DNA of 64,000 nt, taken from Flavobacterium luteum (GTDB lineage Bacteria; Bacteroidota; Bacteroidia; Flavobacteriales; Flavobacteriaceae). Position numbers and translations under genes: made by a program. Under the pieces are notes generated by a model. That model searched no databases, was not told where the DNA came from, and worked only from the letters and a program-made list of their open reading frames with translations. Position 1 is the first letter of the stretch, and each line of letters opens with the position of its first letter. The DNA is taken from assembly GCF_008806775.1 (NCBI RefSeq), contig NZ_WAEM01000001.1, forward strand, positions 124,001 to 188,000. Reading direction: 5' to 3'. Shown in pieces: positions 7,979 to 15,778 of the stretch.

Positions 7979-9028
7979 ATGAGTATCATACTAATCATTG
8001 AGGACAATTTTGAAATTAGAGAAAACATTTCAGAAATTTTACAGCTTGCGAAATATCAGGTTATTGTTGCTGAGAATGGAAAAGAAGGAGCAGAATTAGC
8101 CTTAAAACATCTGCCAGACGTCATTCTTTGGGATATTATGATGGATCTATTAGATGGGTATGGTGTTTTATATATGCTAAAAAAACATATTGAAACAAGT
8201 ACTATTCCGTTTATTTTTATTACTGCTAAAACACAAATGCAAGATTTGCGAAAAGGAATGGAAATGGGAGCCGATGACTACCTCATTAAACCTTTTAATA
8301 ATATTGAATTATTGAGTGCCATTGAAACTCGGCTTAAAAAAAGAGAAATTCAAAAAGAATATTATAGTAAATCAATGCAAAATATTAATCAATTGGTTTT
8401 AAATAAGGAAGGCCTTGAAGAGTTTAAAGAAATTATTGAGCAAAAAAAATACCGAATTTTTAAAAAGAGACAGGTTGTTCATTATGAGGGTGACAAGGTT
8501 ACTGGAATTTATTTAATAATAGATGGTAAAGTTAAAGTGTCTAAAATTGCAGAAGATGGTCGTGAACTAATTGTAGGGATTTTCAATACGGATGAATTTA
8601 TTGGTACAAATGTAATCCTTTCCCAAAAAGTATATCCTGATACGGCCATGGCATTAGAAGACTGTACCCTTTGTTTTTTTTCAATTCAACAATTGGAAAA
8701 ATTAATTTATTTATACCCCAATCTTGCAGGTAAATTTATTAAAATACTTTCTAATGAAATCTGTGAAAAAGAAGAACAACTACTACAATTGGCTTATCAT
8801 TCTGTTCGTAAAAGAATTGCCGAAGTATTATTAAGATATTCTCGACAAAATTGTCCCAACGGCGAATATATTACGTTAGGTCGTACAGAATTAGCCTCAT
8901 TGTCAGGAACAGCAACTGAAACTGTTAGTCGAACATTAACAGAATTTGAAAATGAGGGGATGATTACTAAAGTTCGAAATGGATTATCTCTTGTTGATAT
9001 TCCGAAATTAAGCAAACTAAGAAATTAG
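7979..9028 (+). CDS. Receiver-CRP/FNR fusion response regulator
   Basis: The 349-residue protein has an N-terminal receiver domain (about 1-122; acidic pair Glu8/Asp9, phosphoacceptor Asp52, Lys in YLIKPF), a cNMP-binding-like beta-roll (about 150-265) and a C-terminal HTH_Crp domain (about 270-345). The recognition helix reads TATETVSRTL, the E-x-x-S-R pattern of FNR, which reads TTGAT-N4-ATCAA; CRP itself has R-E-x-x-x-R. The N-terminal Cys cluster that holds the Fe-S centre in FNR is absent, so oxygen is not sensed directly; control is presumably by phosphorylation of Asp52. FNR-type boxes occur in pairs at four nearby promoters. The kinase at 1640-4051 is the likely partner. Confidence 0.9.
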   Translation: MSIILIIEDNFEIRENISEILQLAKYQVIVAENGKEGAELALKHLPDVILWDIMMDLLDGYGVLYMLKKHIETSTIPFIFITAKTQMQDLRKGMEMGADDYLIKPFNNIELLSAIETRLKKREIQKEYYSKSMQNINQLVLNKEGLEEFKEIIEQKKYRIFKKRQVVHYEGDKVTGIYLIIDGKVKVSKIAEDGRELIVGIFNTDEFIGTNVILSQKVYPDTAMALEDCTLCFFSIQQLEKLIYLYPNLAGKFIKILSNEICEKEEQLLQLAYHSVRKRIAEVLLRYSRQNCPNGEYITLGRTELASLSGTATETVSRTLTEFENEGMITKVRNGLSLVDIPKLSKLRN

Positions 9029-9071
9029 CAAATTTTTTTATCTTATTTTTAGTCAGTAATGAAATTTAAAC

Positions 9072-9136
9072 TGATTAATATCATAAAGACAAATGATTGC
9101 TATCAAAAGTATTAATTATATTATATTCTAATTTTG
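9072..9136 (+). promoter_or_regulatory. Tandem FNR-box promoter of hsp20
   Basis: Two perfect boxes, TGAT-TAAT-ATCA (9072-9083) and TGAT-TGCT-ATCA (9094-9105), lie 22 bp apart. Exactly 23 bp follow to a perfect -7 element TAATTTTG (9129-9136). No -33 TTG is present. If transcription starts a few bases after the -7 element, the box centres fall near -41 and -63, the class II and class I positions known for CRP/FNR activators. Confidence 0.75.
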
Positions 9137-9172
9137 GTGTATAATTAATGTTTAACTTAAAAATCAAATCAA

Positions 9173-9628
9173 ATGTCATTAGTAATTCCAAAAAGAAGAA
9201 GTGAAAGATTGTTTCCTAGTTTAATAGGGGACTTTTTCAACAATGATCGATTATTATTAGATTTCAACGGAGACTTGTTTAATTCAAATTTTTTAGAGGT
9301 AGTTCCAGAAGCTAATATTATTGAAAACAATAAAGAGTACCAAATTGAATTAGCAGCTCCAGGTTTAGAACGTAAAGATTTTAAAGTTGAGGTTAACAAT
9401 GATGTGCTAAGTATTAGTGCAGAAAAAGAAGAAGAAAGTAAAAAAGAGGATAAAAACTATCGAACTAGAGAGTTTTCATATAATTCTTTTTACCGTTCTT
9501 TTGCTTTGCCCCAAAATTTAGTTACAGATAAAATTGATGCCAAATATGAAAATGGGATTTTAAAACTGGTATTACCTAAAATGGAAGTATCAGTACAGAA
9601 ACCTTTAAAAAAGATTAAAGTAGCATAA
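9173..9628 (+). CDS. Hsp20/alpha-crystallin small heat shock protein
   Basis: The 151-residue protein has a short N-terminal arm, an alpha-crystallin domain (about 42-140) with the conserved strands APGLERKDFKVEV, LSISAEKE and the ENGILKLVLPK motif, and a C-terminal tail with a short I-x-V element (KKIKV) that docks neighbouring subunits. It is an ATP-independent holdase. The promoter carries the paired FNR boxes and the gene is followed by a strong terminator, so it is transcribed alone. Putting a chaperone under an FNR-type activator suggests a hypoxia or starvation programme rather than simple heat control. Confidence 0.92.
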   Translation: MSLVIPKRRSERLFPSLIGDFFNNDRLLLDFNGDLFNSNFLEVVPEANIIENNKEYQIELAAPGLERKDFKVEVNNDVLSISAEKEEESKKEDKNYRTREFSYNSFYRSFALPQNLVTDKIDAKYENGILKLVLPKMEVSVQKPLKKIKVA

Positions 9629-9638
9629 TTTTGTCAAG

Positions 9639-9673
9639 AAGAATCCCGAGGTAATTCTCGGGATTCTTGTTTT
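9639..9673 (+). terminator. Intrinsic terminator after hsp20
   Basis: A 12-bp perfect stem (9639-9650 with 9657-9668, AAGAATCCCGAG and its complement) with a 6-nt loop is followed by GTTTT. It lies 11 bp after the hsp20 stop codon. Confidence 0.85.
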
Positions 9674-9717
9674 AATCCTATAAAAATAAATTAATTAGAT
9701 AATTTTTAATTATTAAA

Positions 9718-10173
9718 TTATTTGTTATCAGATGCATCTTCAACCTTAACTTGTTGAAAAAAAATTAATTCTGATTTGATCGAATTAGAAATAATACAAG
9801 ATTTTTCAGTAATTTCTAATACTTTTATTCCTTTTAAAAAATCACCTTTATTTGCTATCGTTAATATCGGACTTACAGTAATTTTAGTCACCATCAATTT
9901 GTCTTCTTTTTTTTCTATAATTCCGATAGCATTACACTTGAAATGGATAAACTTTAATCTGGATTTTTCGGCTAAAGCTAAAAAAGTAGTCATGACACAG
10001 CTAGAGACAGCAGCAACAAACAAATGCTCTGGAGACCAAACACCTATAATTCCTTTTGCAAATTCTGGGGGTGTAGCAACTTCAATTGTTGCATCTAAAA
10101 CATCTGATTGCAAAAGCCCTTTTCGGCTTTCCAGCCAAGTTAACTGGACTTGATAAGTATAAGGATTTCTCAT
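9718..10173 (-). CDS. OsmC/Ohr family peroxide-type stress protein
   Basis: The 151-residue protein matches the OsmC superfamily: an N-terminal strand region, then the SPEHLFVAAVSSCVMTTF helix with Cys59, and the second conserved cysteine Cys126 in TEKSCIISNS. This two-cysteine pair performs thiol reduction of organic hydroperoxides in the Ohr and OsmC branches. It matches the YhfA-like/OsmC branch more than Ohr, by eye. It is convergent with hsp20. Although it sits inside the stress island, its upstream region does not contain the paired FNR boxes seen at its neighbours. Confidence 0.85.
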   Translation of the reverse strand: MRNPYTYQVQLTWLESRKGLLQSDVLDATIEVATPPEFAKGIIGVWSPEHLFVAAVSSCVMTTFLALAEKSRLKFIHFKCNAIGIIEKKEDKLMVTKITVSPILTIANKGDFLKGIKVLEITEKSCIISNSIKSELIFFQQVKVEDASDNK

Positions 10174-10516
10174 AAATAATTGATTATTAATAATAAAAAT
10201 TGATAACTCAAAGTTTTGGAACGTTTTAATAAAGAATAAAAAATGTATTTAATTTTTTATCTAGACTTAATGCCAACTTTAAAATAGTTACAGTCGCATT
10301 CTGATCTTTCATCTTAAGATAAAACATTTCTGAATTGGAGATTCACAATCAGATAAAATACAATTATTATATTCTGTTTAATGTAGCTCAAAATTGAATC
10401 TGTCAAAAAGATTCTGTAATAAAATCCTAGAAAAAAACTTTTTTAAATGAATCTAAATCATAAAAAATCCTGCTATAATTGCTCTTTTTTATTGATTTTA
10501 TAATATTAAATACGTT
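10174..10516. other. Intergenic region between the membrane protein gene and osmC-like gene
   Basis: The 343-bp AT-rich gap has no gene. A palindrome TTGA-TAAC-TCAA lies at 10200-10211, with shorter spacing than an FNR box, and AAACTTTG (7 of 8 to the -7 consensus on the minus strand) overlaps nearby at 10208-10215. These may belong to the OsmC promoter. Nothing else was recognised. Confidence 0.4.
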
Positions 10517-11143
10517 TTATAGTTTTGCTTTAGATGTGTTTGAAATTGAATATCTGAAAAAAACAGCTGAATGAATCATACACATAGGGAAGGATACAAT
10601 CCAAAAAATTAGAGCCAAGTAAAAAATGGAATAAAAAAAGGATAGAATCAAAAAAGGCAATAGGATTCCATTCCAGACCAAAGATCTATAGAGCCATTTG
10701 TGTTTCTTAAAGGCAAAAGCAACAAAAAATGTTGACAAACTTGTAAAACAATATCCTAACATGTTTATTTTTAAAACAAGAGTATTTTGGTCTAACAAGA
10801 ATATTTTTTCAAAAAAAGTTTTTGATAGTTTCAAGAAATAAGTTTGCGCAAATTGATTAAAGTATATTATTGCAATACTGCTACAATATACAATTGAAAA
10901 AACTACTCCCAAGGCTGTCCAAATTTTAAATTCTCGAGATATTGCATAATGTAAACAAATCATTGTGGTTAAAAAGGTTATTGCCATAAATAATGTTGGT
11001 AATAACAATATTTCAAGATTTTTTGAATTGGGAATTAATTTTATTTCAGAAAGAACCTGAGGAAGCATGTGAGTAAATCCTAACAATGCTGACAATAATG
11101 CTGACCAAAATCCTATCTTATTAAGCGAGTAATTCATATCCAT
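10517..11143 (-). CDS. Multi-pass membrane protein of unknown function
   Basis: The protein (about 209 residues from the start chosen here) has six hydrophobic segments that look like membrane helices, with small charged loops between them. I recall similar unnamed membrane proteins in flavobacteria and cannot assign a function. An in-frame ATG at 11179 would add 12 hydrophobic residues; the internal pair of Met codons in MDMNYSLNK is a more usual beginning. It follows the universal stress protein gene on the same strand after a gap of fewer than 100 bp with no terminator, so it is probably cotranscribed and under the same FNR-box promoter. Confidence 0.65.
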   Translation of the reverse strand: MDMNYSLNKIGFWSALLSALLGFTHMLPQVLSEIKLIPNSKNLEILLLPTLFMAITFLTTMICLHYAISREFKIWTALGVVFSIVYCSSIAIIYFNQFAQTYFLKLSKTFFEKIFLLDQNTLVLKINMLGYCFTSLSTFFVAFAFKKHKWLYRSLVWNGILLPFLILSFFYSIFYLALIFWIVSFPMCMIHSAVFFRYSISNTSKAKL

Positions 11144-11232
11144 TGAAATAGAATTGGAGATTATAAAAATAAAACACACTTTCCAATTTAATTATGGTAC
11201 CTGTATCTTATTTTGGTTCTGTTTTCGTTTTT

Positions 11233-12117
11233 TTACGAATGCATTGTTTTTTGATTTTTAGAAACTTGTTTTGTCTCTGTTTCTTTTCTTTCATATAGTC
11301 CTAAAATAGGAATATTGGAATGAAATGTCAATTTTCGGGATAAACTATAGGAAAATATTTTTTCAAAAAATCCTAAGTGATGAATAGGCATAGTCACTAA
11401 ATTTGTTTTATGAAGCTTCATAAATTCATTAATAGTACCTTCATAATCATTGCTTGTTAAAGTAAAAAAACTTACTTCACTTTTTGGAAATGATTTTTCC
11501 CATTCAGAATAAATTGTTTTATGAGTATTGTCAAAAGAAGTGGAGACCTGTAAAACATCCAAATGTGCCTCAAAAACTTTGGCAAGTTTAAAAATTATTT
11601 TTAAAATAGGGAAGTGCGATTTTTCATATTTAGTAAGAAATAAAATTCTTTTTATTGGTTGGTATTCACAATTGGAAGGGACTGCAAAAACAGGAATTTT
11701 AGCATTATTCATGATGCTTTGAGTTACAGTTCCTAAAAATATTTCTTTGAGACCAGTAGCTCCTTTTGTACCCATTACAATATAATCTGCGCGTTCTTTT
11801 TTAACAAGATCCAGTATAGAATCTTGAACATTGCCTTGTTTTAAAACATGACTGATTTTGATATGTTCAAGTTGTTCATTCTCGGCAATAGCTCTCAATT
11901 TAGGAACTTCGTCTTTGTAATTTTCAAATTCAGTCCATTCATTGACATTATAATTGTCTATGAGAAAATTTCCATATTCAGAATAAACAATTGCAGGATA
12001 CTCATATACATGCAATGTTACAATTTCAGCATTAATTTTTTTTGCAAAATGCAAAGCATATCTGAAAGCATTGAACGATGTTTCAGAAAAATCAATTGGA
12101 AATAATATTTTTTTCAT
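11233..12117 (-). CDS. Tandem universal stress protein (two Usp domains)
   Basis: The 294-residue protein contains two UspA-type domains (about 1-145 and 150-278). The first has the complete ATP-binding signature G-x2-G-x9-G-T in MGTKGATGLKEIFLGT; the second lacks it and is probably structural. Tandem Usp proteins bind ATP and support survival in growth arrest, hypoxia or oxidative stress. The gene starts the transcription unit that probably includes the membrane protein at 10517-11143. Its promoter (12143-12207) has the paired FNR boxes. Cytosolic. Confidence 0.9.
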   Translation of the reverse strand: MKKILFPIDFSETSFNAFRYALHFAKKINAEIVTLHVYEYPAIVYSEYGNFLIDNYNVNEWTEFENYKDEVPKLRAIAENEQLEHIKISHVLKQGNVQDSILDLVKKERADYIVMGTKGATGLKEIFLGTVTQSIMNNAKIPVFAVPSNCEYQPIKRILFLTKYEKSHFPILKIIFKLAKVFEAHLDVLQVSTSFDNTHKTIYSEWEKSFPKSEVSFFTLTSNDYEGTINEFMKLHKTNLVTMPIHHLGFFEKIFSYSLSRKLTFHSNIPILGLYERKETETKQVSKNQKTMHS

Positions 12118-12142
12118 GATTATTATGTTTAATTAGTAGAAA

Positions 12143-12207
12143 TAAATTTACTTTTTTTTGAAACTTTAATTCATGACATAAATCAAAGAAAATGATGATG
12201 GATATCA
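12143..12207 (-). promoter_or_regulatory. Tandem FNR-box promoter of the usp gene
   Basis: The distal box TGAT-GGAT-ATCA (12196-12207) is perfect. The proximal box at 12174-12185 (plus strand TGAC-ATAA-ATCA) is 7 of 8. They are 22 bp apart, and exactly 23 bp separate the proximal box from TAAATTTA (minus strand, 12150-12143), 7 of 8 to TANNTTTG. No -33 TTG is seen. The start codon is about 26 bp further on. Confidence 0.72.
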
Positions 12208-12500
12208 TTATATATATTATAGAGTTTGGCTAAAACGCCAATTATTTTGGAATATAATTACATATAAGACCATTATTCTTTTAAAAGGCTATAATATTTG
12301 CAGTAGTGAATAAAAGAATTAAATATGCAATTCTAATTGTAAAATTTTTTATTGTCTGTTTTTATTCATAATGCTGTAATTCAATTAATTACAAGTATAT
12401 CGAATAATTTTTCTTCAAAATATCTTCGATTTAATACTATTTTGTATATTTTCTTATGTAAAATTGCTTCGCCTGTTCGAGCAAAGATTTAGGGTCAAAT

Positions 12501-13519
12501 AAAATAACTGTAATAGAAAGTGAATTAGAACTTAAGAGTCTTATGAGAGAAAACCTATTCACAAAAAAAGCGCATTCAAATGTTGTTTTGTTAATGCTCA
12601 AGAAAAGTCAAAAGTCATTGAGTAAAATTGAATTGGCTACTAATTTAAAAGTAAACTATAATATGAATCAAAAATGGTGAAAGGCCTATTTTGAGAACGG
12701 AATTGATAGATTACCGTTTGATGGAGGAATTGGCTTTAAACAATCAATAATAAATAGTGAAATACACCAAGCAATTGAACAAAGACTAACTTCTCCAAAT
12801 GATGCTTTTACATCTTATGTGGATTTAATTAATTAGATTGATGAGAATTACATTCTAGGCTGTATCAATTATTACATAGTAAACAAATATGTGAAAAGGC
12901 ATTTTGGAGCCAAACTAAAAGTATCTAGAAAAATTCACATAAATAAAGACCCCAATGCAGTACAGACTTTTAAAAAAACTTCCGAATAATTCTTGAAAAC
13001 GCTTTGAATAATGCTTCTGGGAAATTCACTCATTTCAATCTTTATGGGCAAGACGAGAGCCTCTTTGGATTATTTAGAAGAAACGGTAAAGCCATAATAG
13101 CAAAAGGTGTAAAGCCAATTTGTACTTACCAAAACATATTCAAATCTACTTATATCTTTGGGGCATTTCCCCAATCAATTGGGATAGTTTAGTAATAGAA
13201 TTACCCTATTGCATTGGCGATAATTTTCAAATCTTCTTAAACGAATTGTCAAATAAAAACACCGCAGAATTTAAAGTAATTATTTTATATAATGGTGCTT
13301 TTCATAAAAGAAAGTCGCTAATTATTCCTCAAAACATAGACTTATTTTTCTTATGCCTTATTCCCCAGAACTCAATCCAGCTGAATTTGTTTGGCTTAAC
13401 ATGAAAAGGAAAACTACAAACAAAATCTATAAATATTAAAGGAGCTTAAACTTAAATTAGATGAAATAGTTAAAGAATTAATCACTGAGAAGTTCACAAA
13501 AAAACCTATGCAGTTTTGA
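12501..13519 (+). pseudogene. Degenerate IS630-type transposase
   Basis: Reading across frames reconstructs an IS630-family transposase of about 340 residues. It contains the first DDE block QDESLFGLF, the GVKPICTYQ and KSTYIFGAF region, a second block VIILYNGAFHK, where the catalytic Asp (normally LDNGAFHK) has become Tyr, and a third block PYSPELNPAEFVW with its Glu. In-frame stops interrupt it near 12678 and 12835 and just before 12990, and frameshifts are needed near 13170 and 13350. The C-terminus ends PMQF at 13519. No convincing terminal inverted repeats or TA duplication were found, so the element is old and immobile. The 12208-12500 stretch before it holds nothing recognisable. Confidence 0.85.
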
Positions 13520-13587
13520 CTATTTTTTTTTACTTAAATTATACAATTAAAATATCTAAACGGTATAAGATAAGCATTTAAAAACAG

Positions 13588-13626
13588 CAAAAAAAAAACA
13601 CTCTAAAAACGAATTTTTAGAGTGTT
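13588..13626 (-). terminator. Intrinsic terminator after the ammonium transporter gene
   Basis: A 13-bp perfect stem (AACACTCTAAAAA at 13597-13609 with its complement at 13614-13626) and a 4-nt CGAA loop are followed on the minus strand by a T run. It lies about 25 bp beyond the amt stop codon. Confidence 0.85.
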
Positions 13627-13650
13627 TTACTATTGAATTAAAAGTGATTA

Positions 13651-14976
13651 CTATAAGTATTCACCATGTTGAGAAATATCTAATCCTAATTCTTCTTTTT
13701 CTTCAGAAACTCTTAGCGGAGTTATTTTATTTACAATAAAGAACAAAGCATAAGAAACTGCGAAGGCAAATATAGAAACAAGAACTAATGCTTTTAATTG
13801 AATCAAAAACAAAGTAGCATCACCGTAGATTAAACCTTGATTATCACCTACAATTGCGTTAACAGATTTAGAAGCAAATACACCTGTTAAAAGCATACCT
13901 ACCATACCACCAACTCCGTGACAAGCAAATACATCTAATGCATCGTCAATTTTACCTTTAGGGAATTTACTGACTACAAGATTACTTACAATACTAGCAA
14001 TAAAACCAATTGCTAGTGCAGAAGGAATTGTTACAAAACCTGCAGCAGGAGTAATAGCAACTAATCCTACAACAGCTCCGATACAAGCTCCCATTGCAGA
14101 AAGTTTGTGACCTAATATTTTATCAAGGAATACCCAGCCCATTGCAGCAGCAGCAGCAGCTACAGTTGTAGTTCCTAAAGCTTGAGCAGCAAGGCTTCCA
14201 GCACCTACAGCAGAACCAGCATTGAAACCGAACCAACCGAACCATAATAAACCTGTTCCTAATAATACATATGTAATACGAGCAGGATTTGCTTTTTGTA
14301 CTTTTCTTTTTCCTAAGAACATTGCTCCAGCAAGAGCAGCCCATCCAGCACTCATGTGTACTACAGTTCCTCCAGCAAAATCTAATACTCCCCATCCGAA
14401 GAAAATTCCATCAGGATGCCAAGTCATGTGACATAAAGGAGCGTAAACAAATAATATGAATAAAACCATGAATAACAAATAGGCCCAGAAACGAACGCGC
14501 TCAGCAAAAGCACCTGTAATTAATGCAGGTGTAATTATTGCAAATTTAGCTTGAAATAAAGCAAATAAGATAAAAGGAATTGTTGGAGCTAATTCCCAAG
14601 CAGTATTAGCACTTACTCCTTGAAAGAACATATTAGTTGATGGGTCACCTATAAAACCACCAATTGATGGTCCAAAGCATAAACCAAATCCTACTACAAC
14701 CCAAAGTACAGTAACTATAACCATAGCCATAAAGCTTTGAAGAACAGTACTAATTACATTTTTTTTACCAACCATTCCCCCGTAAAAGAATCCAAGTCCA
14801 GGAGTCATTAGTAATACAAGACCAGTAGCTACTAACATCCAAGCTGTATCTCCAGTATCTAATTTGAGATCCACAACATGTGCACCTAAAGTTGTACCCT
14901 CTGGAAATAAATGAATTGAAAAAATGGATAACACCAAAATCGTGATTAGAATCACACTTAAAATAATTTTTCGCAT
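13651..14976 (-). CDS. amt: Ammonium transporter (Amt/MEP/Rh family)
   Basis: The protein has an N-terminal hydrophobic signal-like segment, then about 11 membrane helices with the Amt signatures: DTAWMLVATGLVLLMTPGLGFFYGG near the start, DFAGGTVVHMSAGWAALAG in the middle (pore His), and DVFACHGVGGMVG (second pore His) towards the C-terminus. It conducts ammonium or ammonia across the inner membrane. A longer frame begins at 15042, but MRKIILSVIL at 14976 is the natural start because the extra 22 residues are unrelated to the family. No glnK/P-II gene is next to it in this window. A terminator follows. Confidence 0.95.
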   Translation of the reverse strand: MRKIILSVILITILVLSIFSIHLFPEGTTLGAHVVDLKLDTGDTAWMLVATGLVLLMTPGLGFFYGGMVGKKNVISTVLQSFMAMVIVTVLWVVVGFGLCFGPSIGGFIGDPSTNMFFQGVSANTAWELAPTIPFILFALFQAKFAIITPALITGAFAERVRFWAYLLFMVLFILFVYAPLCHMTWHPDGIFFGWGVLDFAGGTVVHMSAGWAALAGAMFLGKRKVQKANPARITYVLLGTGLLWFGWFGFNAGSAVGAGSLAAQALGTTTVAAAAAAMGWVFLDKILGHKLSAMGACIGAVVGLVAITPAAGFVTIPSALAIGFIASIVSNLVVSKFPKGKIDDALDVFACHGVGGMVGMLLTGVFASKSVNAIVGDNQGLIYGDATLFLIQLKALVLVSIFAFAVSYALFFIVNKITPLRVSEEKEELGLDISQHGEYL

Positions 14977-15242
14977 TGTTTTTAGTTTTAAAGTTTTGTT
15001 AAAAATATAAAATGATTTGTAACCCCTTAAAAAAATCGTCAATTAATAGTTATTTTTATGTTTTTTTCAAAATTTACCCCAAAATTTTAAGGGTATGCGA
15101 TTAATAAAAGTCAAAATTTATAATTTAATAATGTCTTTTTGTGTTAATCAATATTTTTTTACGTTTTAATAACCTTACATAAATTTTTTTTGTTAAAATT
15201 ACTTTTCTAAAAATTCAAATACTGCAATTCAGAAAAATATAA

Positions 15243-15280
15243 TAAAAAAAGGAGTAAATAACCATATAGTTATTTACTCC
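15243..15280 (-). terminator. Intrinsic terminator after the PH-domain gene
   Basis: A 12-bp perfect stem GGAGTAAATAAC (15251-15262) with its complement at 15269-15280 and a 6-nt loop is followed on the minus strand by seven T (15250-15244). It lies just beyond the PH-domain gene stop at 15308. Confidence 0.85.
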
Positions 15281-15307
15281 TTAAACAATATAATTCTTAC
15301 TAAAGAT

Positions 15308-15685
15308 TTACTTTAATATATGTTGGCTTAAAATTTTATATACTTCATTAATATTATTACCGCCTTTTCCAAATTGTTTAGTAATAGGCGTACTTTCGCT
15401 TCTAAGCCAAATTTTCAATTCAGCATCTAAATCTAAAATTCCAGCGCTTTCTTTAGAGAATTTTTGAATATTGAAATAGGGTATAGACATGTAGTCAACT
15501 TTTGAACCAACCAATTGTTTTTCCACAAGAATTAATCGTTTATTGGTAAATATAAACATGTCTTTAATAAGTTTGTACGCTTTCTCAATAATTTCCCCAT
15601 CAATTAAGATAGGTTCAAATTCTTTTGCTACTGATTCGATATTTACTTCTGAAGCGTTTCCTAAAATGGCATTAAATAGTCCCAT
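15308..15685 (-). CDS. Bacterial PH-domain protein (YokE/bPH-like)
   Basis: The 125-residue protein is a single bacterial pleckstrin-homology-like domain: a short N-terminal helix (MGLFNAILG), then antiparallel strands with the family pattern DMFIFTNKRLILVEKQ...KVDYMSIPYFNIQKFS and a closing helix. Proteins of this type are small and cytosolic; no ligand is known for most of them. It stands alone with its own terminator and is divergent from the comM-like gene. Confidence 0.75.
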   Translation of the reverse strand: MGLFNAILGNASEVNIESVAKEFEPILIDGEIIEKAYKLIKDMFIFTNKRLILVEKQLVGSKVDYMSIPYFNIQKFSKESAGILDLDAELKIWLRSESTPITKQFGKGGNNINEVYKILSQHILK

Positions 15686-15778
15686 AAATATTTTTTTATT
15701 TTTTGATTTTCAAAATTAAATTAATTTACTTGTAGTAACTGCTAATATTTTATTAATTTACGTTCAAAATACAGTTTT

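Noticed and set aside
10174..10516. Search for the tandem FNR module before the OsmC-like gene
   Set aside because: No box pair with 22-bp spacing exists here; the palindrome at 10200-10211 has a different spacing. The OsmC-like gene is therefore not claimed as a regulon member.
13004..13404. Two short overlapping frames that look like small genes
   Set aside because: They are pieces of the frameshifted IS630 transposase and join into one coding line across frames.
12380..13600. Terminal inverted repeats of the IS630 remnant
   Set aside because: Partial matches such as AGGGTCAAA near 12491 and TAGTCAAA (complement near 13515) are too weak to define ends.
14123..14431. Open frames inside the ammonium transporter gene
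   Set aside because: They are Cys- and Ser-rich or Pro-rich shadow frames of the amt coding sequence with no own signals.
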